From Rhizobium altiplani (GTDB lineage: Bacteria; Pseudomonadota; Alphaproteobacteria; Rhizobiales; Rhizobiaceae): DNA of 64,000 nt. The position numbers were made by a program, and so were the translations under genes. Of this stretch, positions 17,562 to 27,255 are shown one piece after another. Each line of letters begins with the position of its first letter. Position 1 is the stretch's first letter. The notes beneath the pieces are model-generated. The model was given only the letters and a program-made list of their open reading frames with translations, ran no database searches and had not been told where the DNA came from. The stretch lies in the NCBI RefSeq assembly GCF_001542405.1, contig NZ_LNCD01000092.1:1-64000 (forward strand). Direction: 5' to 3'.

Positions 17562-17853
17562 GTCGCTAACCGGACTGCACCGCAATCTCATTCATCGGGC
17601 TCTCTCCCGTCCGAATCTTTTGATGGGAGCAGATCGCGAACTGGTGCTGCTCACCGGGCTTGCCGCCGTCATTCTGATCTTCGTCGTCCTGACGATCTAT
17701 TCGGCAATCTTCGGCGTTGCTGTCTGGATCCTGATCGTGCGGGTTCTCAGGATGATGGCGAAGTCCGACCCGCTGATGCGCCAGGTCTATGTCCGGCACA
17801 TTTCCTACAGGCCCTACTACAAGCCGACGAGTTCGCCTTGGCGCCGGTACTGA
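17554..17853 (+). CDS. trbD: Conjugal transfer inner-membrane protein TrbD
   Basis: A 99-residue VirB3-like protein with a hydrophobic double span (LLTGLAAVILIFVVLTIYSA and IFGVAVWILIVRVL) and the short C-terminal tail ending PWRRY. The start is the ATG of MAESLTGLHRN at 17554, overlapping the trbC stop; a 5-codon longer in-frame start is less likely. It functions with TrbE at the base of the channel. Confidence 0.88.
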   Translation: MAESLTGLHRNLIHRALSRPNLLMGADRELVLLTGLAAVILIFVVLTIYSAIFGVAVWILIVRVLRMMAKSDPLMRQVYVRHISYRPYYKPTSSPWRRY

Positions 17854-17863
17854 GGAGGCGCCC

Positions 17864-20320
17864 ATGGTAGCTCTGAAACGCTTCCGGGCCACAGGCCCAT
17901 CCTTTGCCGATCTCGTTCCTTACGCCGGTCTCGTCGATAACGGCGTTCTTCTTCTGAAGGACGGCAGTCTCATGGGGGGTTGGTACTTTGCCGGCCCGGA
18001 CTCCGAAAGCGCGACCGCTCTCGAACGCAACGAGCTGTCGAGGCAAATCAATTCAATCCTCTCTCGGCTCGGAAGCGGCTGGATGATCCAGGTCGAGGCG
18101 ATCCGCATACCGACCGTAGACTACCCGTCCAACGATCGGTGCCATTTCCCCGATCCCGTGACACGCGCGATCGACGCCGAGCGCCGGGCGCATTTTGCGC
18201 GCGAACAGGGACATTTCGAGAGTAAGCATGCAATCGTTCTCACCTACCGGCCGCTGGAGTCGACGAAGACGGCGCTGAGCAAATACATCTATTCGGACGC
18301 GGAAAGCCGCAAGAAGTCCTATGCAGACACGGTGCTCTTCGTGTTCAAGAATGCCATTCGGGAAATCGAGCAGTATCTTGCGAACAACCTTTCGATTCGT
18401 AGGATGGAAACGCGTGAGGTCAGTGAACGAGAGGGGACGCGAAGTGCCAGATACGACGAACTGCTGCAGTTCGTTCGCTTCTGCATCACCGGTGAGAGCC
18501 ATCCGATCCGGCTTCCCGACGTTCCCATGTACCTCGACTGGATTGCGACAGCTGAGCTCGAGCATGGGCTGACGCCGAAGATCGAGAACCAGTTTCTCGG
18601 GGTTGTCGCAATCGACGGATTGCCGGCGGAAAGCTGGCCGGGGATCCTAAACAGTCTGGATTTGATGCCGCTCACCTATCGGTGGTCGTCGCGCTTCATC
18701 TTTCTCGATGCCGAGGAGGCGCGACAGAAGCTCGAACGCACCCGCAAGAAATGGCAGCAGAAGGTCCGGCCCTTCTTCGATCAATTGTTCCAGACGCAGA
18801 GCCGATCCGTTGACCAGGACGCCATGACCATGGTTGCCGAGACCGAGGACGCAATTGCACAGGCTTCATCGCAACTGGTCGCCTACGGCTACTACACGCC
18901 AGTGATCGTGCTGTTCGATCACGACCGCGAAGCTCTCCAGGAGAAGGCGGAGGCGATCCGACGGCTGATCCAGGCCGAGGGCTTCGGAGCCCGGATCGAA
19001 ACGCTCAACGCCACCGATGCGTATCTTGGCAGCCTGCCGGGCAATTGGTACTGCAATATTCGCGAGCCATTGATCAACACCAACAATCTGGCCGATCTTA
19101 TCCCGCTCAATACGGTCTGGTCAGGTAGCCCCGTTGCGCCATGCCCGTTCTACCCGCCGGATTCGCCGCCGCTGATGCAGGTGGCCAGCGGCTCCACACC
19201 GTTTCGCCTCAACCTGCATGTCGACGACGTTGGACATACCCTGGTGTTCGGTCCGACGGGCTCCGGCAAGTCGACGCTTCTGGCGCTGATCGTCGCGCAG
19301 TTTCGGCGCTACGAGAACGCCCAGGTCTTTGCCTTTGACAAAGGCAACTCACTGCTGCCGTTGACGTTGGCGGGTGGCGGCGACCACTACGAAATTGGCG
19401 GAGACAACGAAGGGGAGGGAAGGGCGCTTGCCTTTTGCCCTCTCTCCGAACTCGGAAGTGATGCCGATCGGGCCTGGGCGAGCGAATGGATCGAGATGCT
19501 GGTCGCGCTGCAAGGTGTGACCACAACGCCCGATTACCGCAACGCCATCTCCCGACAGGTTGGCCTGATGACAACCGCTCCGGGCCGATCTCTCTCGGAC
19601 TTCGTGTCTGGCGTTCAAATGCGCGAGATCAAGGACGCGCTCCACCATTACACTGTCGACGGTCCGATGGGCCAGTTGCTCGATGCCGAGCAGGATGGTC
19701 TTTCGCTCGGAGCCCTGCAGACCTTCGAGATCGAGCACCTCATGAATATGGGTGAGCGCAATCTGGTGCCGGTGCTCACCTATCTGTTCCGGCGCATCGA
19801 AAAGCGCCTCGATGGCTCGCCAAGCCTGATCGTGCTGGACGAAGCCTGGCTGATGCTCGGTCACCCCGTTTTTCGCGCAAAGATCCGCGAGTGGTTGAAA
19901 GTGCTGCGCAAGGCGAACTGTGCCGTGGTTCTCGCCACACAATCGATCTCGGACGCGGAGCACTCCGGGATCATCGACGTCCTGAAGGAATCCTGCCCGA
20001 CGAAGATCTGCCTTCCGAACGGTGCGGCGCGCGAGCCGGGAACGCGGGAATTCTACGAGCGCATCGGCTTTAACGAGCGCCAGATCGATATCGTCGCTGG
20101 CGCGACCCCAAAGCGCGAATATTATGTCTCCACACCAGATGGCCGGCGCTTGTTCGACATGACGCTCGGCCCTGTCGCGCTGAGCTTTGTCGGGGCCTCA
20201 GGCAAGAACGATCTAAAGAGTATCCGGGCGCTGATTGCCGAGTACGGCCGCGACTGGCCAATCCACTGGCTGAACACGAGAGGAGTTCACGATGCCGCAT
20301 CGCTGCTCAATTTCGAATAG
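17864..20320 (+). CDS. trbE: Conjugal transfer ATPase TrbE
   Basis: An 818-residue VirB4-type ATPase that powers assembly of the mating apparatus. Walker A GPTGSGKST is at about residues 463-471 and the Walker B region LIVLDEAWLM at about 654. The ATG at 17864 follows GAGGAGG closely; the frame stays open upstream inside trbD. The length is normal for TrbE, and it overlaps trbJ by 29 bases. Confidence 0.95.
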   Translation: MVALKRFRATGPSFADLVPYAGLVDNGVLLLKDGSLMGGWYFAGPDSESATALERNELSRQINSILSRLGSGWMIQVEAIRIPTVDYPSNDRCHFPDPVTRAIDAERRAHFAREQGHFESKHAIVLTYRPLESTKTALSKYIYSDAESRKKSYADTVLFVFKNAIREIEQYLANNLSIRRMETREVSEREGTRSARYDELLQFVRFCITGESHPIRLPDVPMYLDWIATAELEHGLTPKIENQFLGVVAIDGLPAESWPGILNSLDLMPLTYRWSSRFIFLDAEEARQKLERTRKKWQQKVRPFFDQLFQTQSRSVDQDAMTMVAETEDAIAQASSQLVAYGYYTPVIVLFDHDREALQEKAEAIRRLIQAEGFGARIETLNATDAYLGSLPGNWYCNIREPLINTNNLADLIPLNTVWSGSPVAPCPFYPPDSPPLMQVASGSTPFRLNLHVDDVGHTLVFGPTGSGKSTLLALIVAQFRRYENAQVFAFDKGNSLLPLTLAGGGDHYEIGGDNEGEGRALAFCPLSELGSDADRAWASEWIEMLVALQGVTTTPDYRNAISRQVGLMTTAPGRSLSDFVSGVQMREIKDALHHYTVDGPMGQLLDAEQDGLSLGALQTFEIEHLMNMGERNLVPVLTYLFRRIEKRLDGSPSLIVLDEAWLMLGHPVFRAKIREWLKVLRKANCAVVLATQSISDAEHSGIIDVLKESCPTKICLPNGAAREPGTREFYERIGFNERQIDIVAGATPKREYYVSTPDGRRLFDMTLGPVALSFVGASGKNDLKSIRALIAEYGRDWPIHWLNTRGVHDAASLLNFE

Positions 20321-21095
20321 ATGGATGACGGGCTTAAGCGCCCTCGCAATCGGATTTGCTACCATGGCGCCAGCCGAGGCTGGCACCGCCACCGGCGCAG
20401 CAACTGAGTGGACACAGGTGCTCAACAACAGCGAACTGGTTTCGCTTGTCGGTCAATCCGGGGAGCAGATCCAGAACCAAGTGACGCAGATCAGCCAGCT
20501 TAGCCAGCAGATCGAAACGCAGCTGAACATCTATCAGAACCTGCTTCAAAACACAGCGACCCTGCCATCTCACATGTGGGGACAGGTCGAGAGCGACCTC
20601 AACCGGCTTCGCAGCATCGTTGACCAAGGCCAAAGCATATCGTTCTCGATGGGTAATGCCGATGATGTCTTGCAGCAGCGCTTCCAGAGTTATGCCAATC
20701 TCAAGACCAACCTTCCGAATGCCGCCAGCTTCTCGTCCACATACCAAACCTGGTCAGATACCAACCGTGACACGATCGCCAGTACATTGAAGGCGGCAAG
20801 TCTCACGGCCGACCAATTCGACAGCGAGGAAGCCACGATGTCTTCGCTGCGCTCGATGTCCGAGACCGCCGACGGGCAAATGAAGGCACTCCAGGTCGGT
20901 CACGAAATCGCTTCGCAGCAAGTCGCGCAGATGCAGAAATTGCGAGGGCTCGTCTCACAACAGATGACCATGATGGGCACCTGGCTCCAGACCGAGCAGA
21001 CTGACAAGGATCTCGCACAGGCTCGCCGGGAAAAGTTCTTTAGCGCAACTGCACCTTCAACGTCCGGCGGCGAAAGGATGAAAGTCGAATGGTGA
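20292..21095 (+). CDS. trbJ: Conjugal transfer protein TrbJ
   Basis: A 267-residue periplasmic VirB5-like protein with a signal peptide (hydrophobic stretch GLSALAIGFATMA, cleavage near AEAGT) and a coiled-coil-prone Gln-rich region (GEQIQNQVTQISQLSQQIET). Probably located at the tip or outer part of the mating channel. It overlaps trbE and is followed directly by trbL; the trbK gene normally found between them is absent. Confidence 0.9.
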   Translation: MPHRCSISNRWMTGLSALAIGFATMAPAEAGTATGAATEWTQVLNNSELVSLVGQSGEQIQNQVTQISQLSQQIETQLNIYQNLLQNTATLPSHMWGQVESDLNRLRSIVDQGQSISFSMGNADDVLQQRFQSYANLKTNLPNAASFSSTYQTWSDTNRDTIASTLKAASLTADQFDSEEATMSSLRSMSETADGQMKALQVGHEIASQQVAQMQKLRGLVSQQMTMMGTWLQTEQTDKDLAQARREKFFSATAPSTSGGERMKVEW

Positions 21096-22279
21096 GCATG
21101 CGCGCCACAACAAGCTTTCACGTGCTGCGCGCCGCAGTGTTGATCGCCGCACTTGCGGCGGTGGCAGCCCAGCCTGCATTCGCCCAAGAAGGATCGGTGC
21201 TAACATCACTTCAAAACCAGATCTCGACGGCTGCCAAGGGGTGGGAGACCACCGTCATGGATGCTGCGAAATCGTTGTTCCGGATTCTCGCGACGATCGA
21301 GATTGGCATTGCAGCCGTCTGGCTGGCCATCCAGGCAGCATCACTTGATAGCTGGTTCGCAGAGCTGGTGCGACGGATCATGTTCGTCGGCTTCTTCGCC
21401 TTCGTGCTCGGACAGGGGCCGACCTTCGCCAAGGCTGTGGTCGACAGCCTTTTCCAGATTGGGGCTGGCGGTGGAACTGCTTCACCTGCCGACGTCTTCA
21501 ACGCTGGCCTCGCCGTCGCAACGAAAATGTCGGAGAATATCCAGTTCGGCCTCTTCGAGGACAACGCGCTCGCGATCTCGGCAGCATTCGCCATGGTCGT
21601 CGTCGTCATCTCATTTTCGCTTGTTGCCGCGATTTTCGTGAGTGTGATGGTGGAGATGTATATCGGTCTGCTCGCCGGCATGATTATGCTCGGGCTTGGC
21701 GGATCATCCTACACCAAAGATTTCGCAGTCCGTTATTTGGTCTACGCTTTCTCGGTGGGAATGAAGCTCATGGCGCTTGTCATGATCTCGCGTATCGGAT
21801 CGGAGGTCCTGATCGGACTCGCGAACCAACCCGATATCGGAGACCAGTTTCGAACTGCCTTGGCGATAGCCGGTATAGCCGTCGTCATCTTCATCATCGC
21901 AAGCTACGTTCCGAACATCATGCAGGGCGTAGTGCAGGGGGCATCGGTTTCCGGAGGGATGGAGGCTATTCGCCACGGCGGCCAAGCCACGTCCTTCGCC
22001 GCAGGCGCCGGTTTTCTCGGAGCAGGGGCGGCTGGAGCCGGATTTTCGGCAGGCCAAGCGGCTCGAGCCGCGGGCTCGTCGGTCATCGGGGCTGCCTTCA
22101 AGGGCGTCGGCGCCGGCATCGGCTCGGCCAGCAGAGCTGCAGGATCCGCAGCCAAGGAGAAGGCGATCGGCTCGCCTGGCGCGTACGCGGGATCGATCCT
22201 AGGGCTCGCAAACGCCAAGCTCGAGGAAAGCCGCAGTGGCCACAGCGCCGCCAAGCGACCACCCGAACGCAACGACTAA
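21089..22279 (+). CDS. trbL: Conjugal transfer membrane protein TrbL
   Basis: A 396-residue VirB6-like polytopic inner-membrane protein. It has an N-terminal signal-like segment, five to six hydrophobic spans between about residues 60 and 290 (for example AAFAMVVVVISFSLVAAIFV), then a Gly/Ala-rich tail (AAGAGFLGAGAAGAGFSAG). It starts inside the last codons of trbJ. No lipoprotein gene (trbK) precedes it. Confidence 0.92.
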   Translation: MVSMRATTSFHVLRAAVLIAALAAVAAQPAFAQEGSVLTSLQNQISTAAKGWETTVMDAAKSLFRILATIEIGIAAVWLAIQAASLDSWFAELVRRIMFVGFFAFVLGQGPTFAKAVVDSLFQIGAGGGTASPADVFNAGLAVATKMSENIQFGLFEDNALAISAAFAMVVVVISFSLVAAIFVSVMVEMYIGLLAGMIMLGLGGSSYTKDFAVRYLVYAFSVGMKLMALVMISRIGSEVLIGLANQPDIGDQFRTALAIAGIAVVIFIIASYVPNIMQGVVQGASVSGGMEAIRHGGQATSFAAGAGFLGAGAAGAGFSAGQAARAAGSSVIGAAFKGVGAGIGSASRAAGSAAKEKAIGSPGAYAGSILGLANAKLEESRSGHSAAKRPPERND

Positions 22280-22302
22280 CAACAAGAGAAGGGGATGATC
22301 GA

Positions 22303-22965
22303 ATGGGCGCCAAGAACGCTCCCGAAAACCCGTATCTCGCCGCACGCCAGGAATGGTCGGAGCGATATGGCTCATACGTCAAAGCCGCGGTCGCCTGGCG
22401 GGTGGTCGGGATTCTCGGCATGACAATGGCGGTGATCGGCTTCACTTACGCCTTGTATTTAAGCACACAGGTTAAGCTCATGCCCTACATCGTCGAGGTC
22501 GACAAACTCGGAACCTCTGTGACCGCCGGCTTTCCAGCACAAATCGAATATGCTGATGTGCGCGTTGTCCGCGCGACCCTTGGCAACTTCGTGAGCAGCT
22601 TCCGTTCCGTCACGCCCGATGCAGTTGTGCAGAAGCAATATATCGACCGGACGTACGCACTCCTCAGGACTTCAGACCCGTCCACCGAGAAGATCAATGC
22701 CTGGTTCCGCGGCAATTCGCCGTTCGAAAAGGCGAAGACCTCGACGGTTGCGATCGAGGTCAACAACATCGTCGCGCTCTCAAACCAGACATATCAGATC
22801 GACTGGACCGAATATGAGCGCGACCGCAAAGGCATGGAGATGGGCACGCGCCGGTTTCGGGGCATCGCGACGGTCACACTGACCGCGCCGCAGGATGAGG
22901 CGACAATCCGCCTCAACCCGATCGGTCTATACGTCCGCGATTTCGACTGGACGGCACAGCTTTAA
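22303..22965 (+). CDS. trbF: Conjugal transfer protein TrbF
   Basis: A 220-residue VirB8-like bitopic protein: a short cytoplasmic N-terminus (NPYLAARQEWSERYGSYVK), one membrane span (GILGMTMAVIGFTYALYL), then a periplasmic NTF2-like domain starting MPYIVEVDKLG. It acts as an assembly hub for the mating channel. Confidence 0.93.
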   Translation: MGAKNAPENPYLAARQEWSERYGSYVKAAVAWRVVGILGMTMAVIGFTYALYLSTQVKLMPYIVEVDKLGTSVTAGFPAQIEYADVRVVRATLGNFVSSFRSVTPDAVVQKQYIDRTYALLRTSDPSTEKINAWFRGNSPFEKAKTSTVAIEVNNIVALSNQTYQIDWTEYERDRKGMEMGTRRFRGIATVTLTAPQDEATIRLNPIGLYVRDFDWTAQL

Positions 22966-22981
22966 GGGCAGGAAAACTCAC

Positions 22982-23788
22982 ATGCACAGAACAGGATTAA
23001 TAACGGCCGTCGGCTTGGCAGGACTCGCGCTAGCGAGTGGCACATGTGCGCAAAGCATGACATCGAACGAGGTAAAGGGCACCAGCATTTCAAGGAAGTG
23101 GCGCGGCACGGCAGGTCTCGTCACCACCGGTCCGGATGGTAAGGTTATCTTCCTCTTCGGCGAAACCCAACCCTCGGTCGTCTGCTCACCGCTGCAGGTC
23201 TGCGATATCGAATTGCAGAGCGGCGAGATTGTCCACGACGTGCTTGTCGGCGATACCGTGCGTTGGAAGGTCGAGCCAGCGACCTCGGGGGCGACCGGCG
23301 GACAGGCGATCCATTTGATCGTCAAACCGTCCGAAGCCGGCCTGGTGACCTCCATGGTTGTTACGACGTCGCGACGCACATACCATATCCAGCTCAAGTC
23401 GCATCCGAGCCAGTACACGGCCCGGATTGGTTTTGAGTACCCCGATGATGTTTCGACCAAGCTCGCTGACATCAATGCGCAGCTTGAAACCGGCATTCCA
23501 GGTACCGCACCCGATAAGCTGAACTTCTCCTATTCGGTAAGCGGCAGCGCCCCTTGGAAACCAAAACGGGTCTATTCCGATGGAGCAAAGACCTACATTC
23601 AGTTTTCAAAGTCAATCGCTGGCCAGGACGCTCCGGTCCTCTTCGTTGTCTCCGGCGGCCAGAACCGCATCGTCAATTACCGTATGAAGAACGACATGAT
23701 GATCGTCGATTACGCGGTCGACAAGGCGATCCTCATTTCCGGCTTGGGATGGTGGCAACAGAAAATCACGATTAAGCGGGGAGGGTGA
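22982..23788 (+). CDS. trbG: Conjugal transfer protein TrbG
   Basis: A 268-residue VirB9-like periplasmic/outer-membrane core component. A signal peptide (ITAVGLAGLALASGTCAQ) precedes the family sequence with TSRRTYHIQLKS and a C-terminal domain (WKPKRVYSDGAKTYIQF). The start is the ATG at 22982 with GGGCAGGAAAA upstream; the open frame extends back into trbF. It should pair with the lipoprotein TrbH and with TrbI. Confidence 0.93.
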   Translation: MHRTGLITAVGLAGLALASGTCAQSMTSNEVKGTSISRKWRGTAGLVTTGPDGKVIFLFGETQPSVVCSPLQVCDIELQSGEIVHDVLVGDTVRWKVEPATSGATGGQAIHLIVKPSEAGLVTSMVVTTSRRTYHIQLKSHPSQYTARIGFEYPDDVSTKLADINAQLETGIPGTAPDKLNFSYSVSGSAPWKPKRVYSDGAKTYIQFSKSIAGQDAPVLFVVSGGQNRIVNYRMKNDMMIVDYAVDKAILISGLGWWQQKITIKRGG

Positions 23789-23790
23789 CC

Positions 23791-24225
23791 ATGGGCAAGC
23801 TAATGTTAGCCCTGATCGCGGCCGCCTTTCTTGCCGGTTGCCAAACGGCCGATGACGCACTGACCACCGGCACGACGCAGACGGCTGTCACAGGACCGGC
23901 CGCAAGGGCCGTTGCGGGCGACATGGCCGGACGGCTGGCCGAGCAAATCGGCTCTGCCGGGACGACAACGATCAAGATGAAGAACGACCAGTCAGAGTTT
24001 GCGACCGCCCTCGAGGCAGCCCTCAAACGAGGGGGATACACCGTCGTGGCAGACAACAGAGGCCGGGACATGAAGCCCCTCGAGCTTGCCTATGCGATCG
24101 ACAGCATTGACGACCAAGTCCTCGCGCGGGTGACCACTGCTTCCATAGCGATCAGCCGCGCTTATAACCTGACGGCGGATGGCGCCACGCCAGTAAGCCC
24201 TCTGTCGGTCATGCAGCGCAATTAA
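23791..24225 (+). CDS. trbH: Conjugal transfer lipoprotein TrbH
   Basis: A 144-residue lipoprotein (VirB7-like role) with signal peptide and lipobox LAGC at residues 13-16. The rest is Thr/Ala-rich with a compact domain that includes FATALEAALKRGGYTVV. It lies 2 bases after trbG and 10 bases before trbI. Confidence 0.88.
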   Translation: MGKLMLALIAAAFLAGCQTADDALTTGTTQTAVTGPAARAVAGDMAGRLAEQIGSAGTTTIKMKNDQSEFATALEAALKRGGYTVVADNRGRDMKPLELAYAIDSIDDQVLARVTTASIAISRAYNLTADGATPVSPLSVMQRN

Positions 24226-24235
24226 GGAGGGGACC

Positions 24236-25558
24236 ATGGTGCAATCGCTCCAACTCGGCGCATCCAGCCAGGCCCACGATCAGAACGCCATGCGTCGCCT
24301 CAACCTTCTGCCGATCATCCTCACTATTGTTCTTGTCGCGCTGTTTTGCGGCATCGTCGTGATCGGCCTGTCATGGCGAGGGCTTTCCTTCAACCGAGGT
24401 AACGACATCGACAGCGCCTCCAACACGCCAGCGACCAATTTCGGCGACCAGCTCAAGCGTGGCGTCACCGACGGCATCGTCGGCGAACCGGTTGAGCACG
24501 ACACGTTTCAGCCGACACCTGTCATCGAGCAGAAAGTCGAGAAGGAAGAGCGTGTTGCCGAGGGGCGGCCGGTCGAGCCGGAGGACCGGCGTTCCCGTAT
24601 GGAGTCAGACGAGGAATGGAAGGCGCGTCTGAAACGTGAGCAGGACGAACAATATGTTCGCGAAGCGCAGCGCCAACGAATGGCGCGACTTCAGGCACGC
24701 GCGACGGCGCTGGATTCGCCGCTTAAGGTGGACATCTCAGACGCGAATAGAGCGTCGGCAAACAGCAAGGATATCGGTCGCCAGAACCCCGACAGAAGGA
24801 CCAACAACGCCAGCGATCTTTATGCGGCCGCGATGAAAGCCGGCTTTATGGGGCAGAACGTCGATTCGAACGCCCAGAGCTCGAAGGAGGATTTTTTCAA
24901 CCAGGACATCCAAGACCTCGGCTATCTGCCGAACCAGGTCGTGCCGCAGATGTCTCCGTATGAGCTCAAGCGCGGCTCGGTGATCCCGGCCACGCTGATC
25001 ACCGGCCTGAATTCCGACCTGCCGGGACGTATCACCGCGCAGATCAGTCAGAACGTCTATGACAGCGCCACCGGATACCGCCTTCTCGTGCCGCAGGGCA
25101 CCAAGCTCTTTGGCCGCTACGACTCGAAAATCTCGTTCGGTCAGGAGCGGGTTCTCGTCGTCTGGACTGATCTCATTTTCCCGAATGGCTCGACGCTGCA
25201 GATCGGCGGCATGGCCGGCACCGATGCCGAGGGCTACGGCGGGTTCGAAGACGAGGTCGATCGCCATCTCTGGCAAACATTCGGTTCAGCCGCCCTGATC
25301 GCGCTGATCGGGGCCGGGATCGATATGTCCGTGCCGCAAAGCTCAACGCCTGCAGCGCAGGAAACCGCTTCTGACGCGGCAAGACGGAATTTCGGAGAAA
25401 GCTTCGGCCGGACAGCCGAGGAGACGATCTCTAAAAACCTGAACGTCCAACCGACGATCCGCATACGCCCTGGTTATAAATTCAATGTCCTTGTGGATCA
25501 GGATATCGTTTTCCCGTCAGCCAACAGCGACCGTTCAGAGCCTCGCAGATGGTTTTAA
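24236..25558 (+). CDS. trbI: Conjugal transfer protein TrbI
   Basis: A 440-residue VirB10-like protein that spans the envelope: an N-terminal membrane segment (LPIILTIVLVALFCGIVVIG), a charged periplasmic linker with coiled-coil potential (about residues 95-160), and the C-terminal beta-barrel domain (LKRGSVIPATLITGLNSDLP, GYKFNVLVDQDIVF). Last gene of the trb operon. Confidence 0.95.
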   Translation: MVQSLQLGASSQAHDQNAMRRLNLLPIILTIVLVALFCGIVVIGLSWRGLSFNRGNDIDSASNTPATNFGDQLKRGVTDGIVGEPVEHDTFQPTPVIEQKVEKEERVAEGRPVEPEDRRSRMESDEEWKARLKREQDEQYVREAQRQRMARLQARATALDSPLKVDISDANRASANSKDIGRQNPDRRTNNASDLYAAAMKAGFMGQNVDSNAQSSKEDFFNQDIQDLGYLPNQVVPQMSPYELKRGSVIPATLITGLNSDLPGRITAQISQNVYDSATGYRLLVPQGTKLFGRYDSKISFGQERVLVVWTDLIFPNGSTLQIGGMAGTDAEGYGGFEDEVDRHLWQTFGSAALIALIGAGIDMSVPQSSTPAAQETASDAARRNFGESFGRTAEETISKNLNVQPTIRIRPGYKFNVLVDQDIVFPSANSDRSEPRRWF

Positions 25559-25782
25559 GAGGTGTGGACCGGTGATCCGCCAAGCGGTAAAATCTTCCAT
25601 TCTTTGGTCATAGTTTAGATAGACCAGAGCTTGAATACTCGGAGAACGTAATTAGTCATATTTGTGCGCCACTGAGGCATCGCCAGCAGCCTTCGCGAAT
25701 CCGAGTCCGGTTGCGCATGGGCCGGCGCTTAGCCGGCCCTGGTGTAAGTACCACACACTTGCGCAAGGCAGGAAAAAAGTCA

Positions 25783-26487
25783 GTGGACGAAGACTTTCGC
25801 TCTCTTATCGATATGGCCGAAGCCTCGCACAACGAACGTATGATCAAGAACGCAGTCAAGAGTTTTGCGAAGGCATGCGGATTTGAGCGATTTGCCTATC
25901 TGCAAACCGAAGGCGCTGAAGTAAAAACGTTCAACTCTTATCCCAGGCCGTGGGAGGGAGTGTACCTTGCCAATCGCTACGCGCGGATCGACCCCGTCGT
26001 GACGGAGGCCAAGCGCCGGATGGATATGTTCGCATGGACGGCCGACGATTGGCCGGATCGCGGCTCCTCCGAACTCCGGCAGTTTCGCGACAAGGCGGTC
26101 GAGCACGGTATTTGCAGTGGTGTGACCATTCCCGTTGAAGGAAGCTATGGCTCTACGGTGATGCTGACACTAGCGTCATCGGAGCGAAAGTCGGAAGTAC
26201 CGAGACTGCGCGACGCTCGAAAGGCAACGCAGGCTGTCATGGCGATACACTACTGCCTGAAGATAGTAGGTGCGGCATCGGTCGTGGCGCCGAGACAGGC
26301 GCTTTCTCCACGGGAGGGGAGGTGCCTCATGTGGGCGATGAAGGGGAAGAGCGTACCGGAAATCGCTATGATTACCGGCATCAATGCCAGAACGGTCCAA
26401 CACTATCTGGACAGTGCGCGTCGGAAGTTCGAGGCCAAGACCATTCCTCAACTCGTCGCCATCGCGAAGGATCGTGGACTATTCTGA
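25783..26487 (+). CDS. traR: Quorum-sensing transcription activator TraR
   Basis: A 234-residue LuxR-family regulator, the same length as Agrobacterium TraR. The autoinducer-binding residues are visible in RPWEGVYLANRYARIDPVV (W, Y, D, P) and MFAW. The C-terminal LuxR helix-turn-helix starts LSPREGRCLMWAMKGKS. The start is a GTG at 25783; the frame is open upstream to 25711 without a better start. It follows trbI by 224 bp and converges on traM. With TraI's signal it should activate the trb and tra operons. Confidence 0.9.
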   Translation: MDEDFRSLIDMAEASHNERMIKNAVKSFAKACGFERFAYLQTEGAEVKTFNSYPRPWEGVYLANRYARIDPVVTEAKRRMDMFAWTADDWPDRGSSELRQFRDKAVEHGICSGVTIPVEGSYGSTVMLTLASSERKSEVPRLRDARKATQAVMAIHYCLKIVGAASVVAPRQALSPREGRCLMWAMKGKSVPEIAMITGINARTVQHYLDSARRKFEAKTIPQLVAIAKDRGLF

Positions 26488-26490
26488 TCG

Positions 26491-26817
26491 TCAGTCCTTT
26501 TCCCCTGACGGAACAACAGGGACATAGCCAAGGGCATCAAGGATCTCGGAAAGTTCTTCCTGCTGGCCTTGAGCCTGTTTCTGCCTCGCAAGATATTCAT
26601 CCTGCAGGGTCTGAGCAACATCACTTGAGACTAATGGATCGCCGCTGGCCCGAAGCCATTCCTCGTAGACAGCTTCATCGGCGTCGAGCAGGCGCCGATG
26701 TTCCAGGATTGCTGAGACTGCCAAGGCCTCCAGCTCGTCCTTCTTGAGCGAACTGTAGCGCGAGCCTGCCTCGTTGCGCGCAGGTTCTCCGGATGCAGTA
26801 CACTCGGTCATCCGCAT
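26491..26817 (-). CDS. traM: TraR antiactivator TraM
   Basis: A 108-residue TraM, a small helical protein that binds TraR and blocks DNA binding until quorum is reached. The family core LKKDELEALAVSAILEHRRL and the C-terminal SEILDALGYVPVVP are clear. It is convergent with traR, 3 bp between stops, as in other group I rhizobial plasmids. Confidence 0.9.
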   Translation of the reverse strand: MRMTECTASGEPARNEAGSRYSSLKKDELEALAVSAILEHRRLLDADEAVYEEWLRASGDPLVSSDVAQTLQDEYLARQKQAQGQQEELSEILDALGYVPVVPSGEKD

Positions 26818-27018
26818 GTCCTCAACACATCATCACCACTCAAATACCATGCTACCCACCGCATATAGCGTTTGGGCCGCGGCTGCACGGCCTGAATCCT
26901 CGACAAGCGGTTTTCACCGACTCGGAAAGATAACAGGCGAGGACCAATAACACGCACCGCGCGGATTAGGAACTATACTTCCTGGAAGAACAGTTTCAAT
27001 TCAGGTTCCGCTCACGCC

Positions 27019-27255
27019 ATGGATCTCAACCAGGTCATGGCGACAAACTTGCGTCGAATACGTCATGGCAAAAAGCTGACGCAGGAAGAACTCGCCCACC
27101 GCACTGGTCTGAGCATGCGCCATATTGGCTCCATCGAGCGCGGCAAAACGTCGGCCACTCTCACCGTCCTTGGCCAGATCTCAGAGGCTTTGGACGTCGA
27201 CCCAAGGGAATTCTTGTCAGTAGCCGGTCCCACCTCACAGGCGCGTCGGACCTAG
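27019..27255 (+). CDS. Small XRE-family DNA-binding protein
   Basis: A 78-residue helix-turn-helix protein (LTQEELAHRTGLSMRHIGSI and ERGKTSATLTVLGQISEAL), about the minimum for a Cro/CI-type regulator. The target is unknown. It is convergent with, and overlaps the end of, the AbiEii-like gene, so it could control a toxin-antitoxin pair or the tra region. No partner gene is adjacent on its own strand. Confidence 0.8.
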   Translation: MDLNQVMATNLRRIRHGKKLTQEELAHRTGLSMRHIGSIERGKTSATLTVLGQISEALDVDPREFLSVAGPTSQARRT

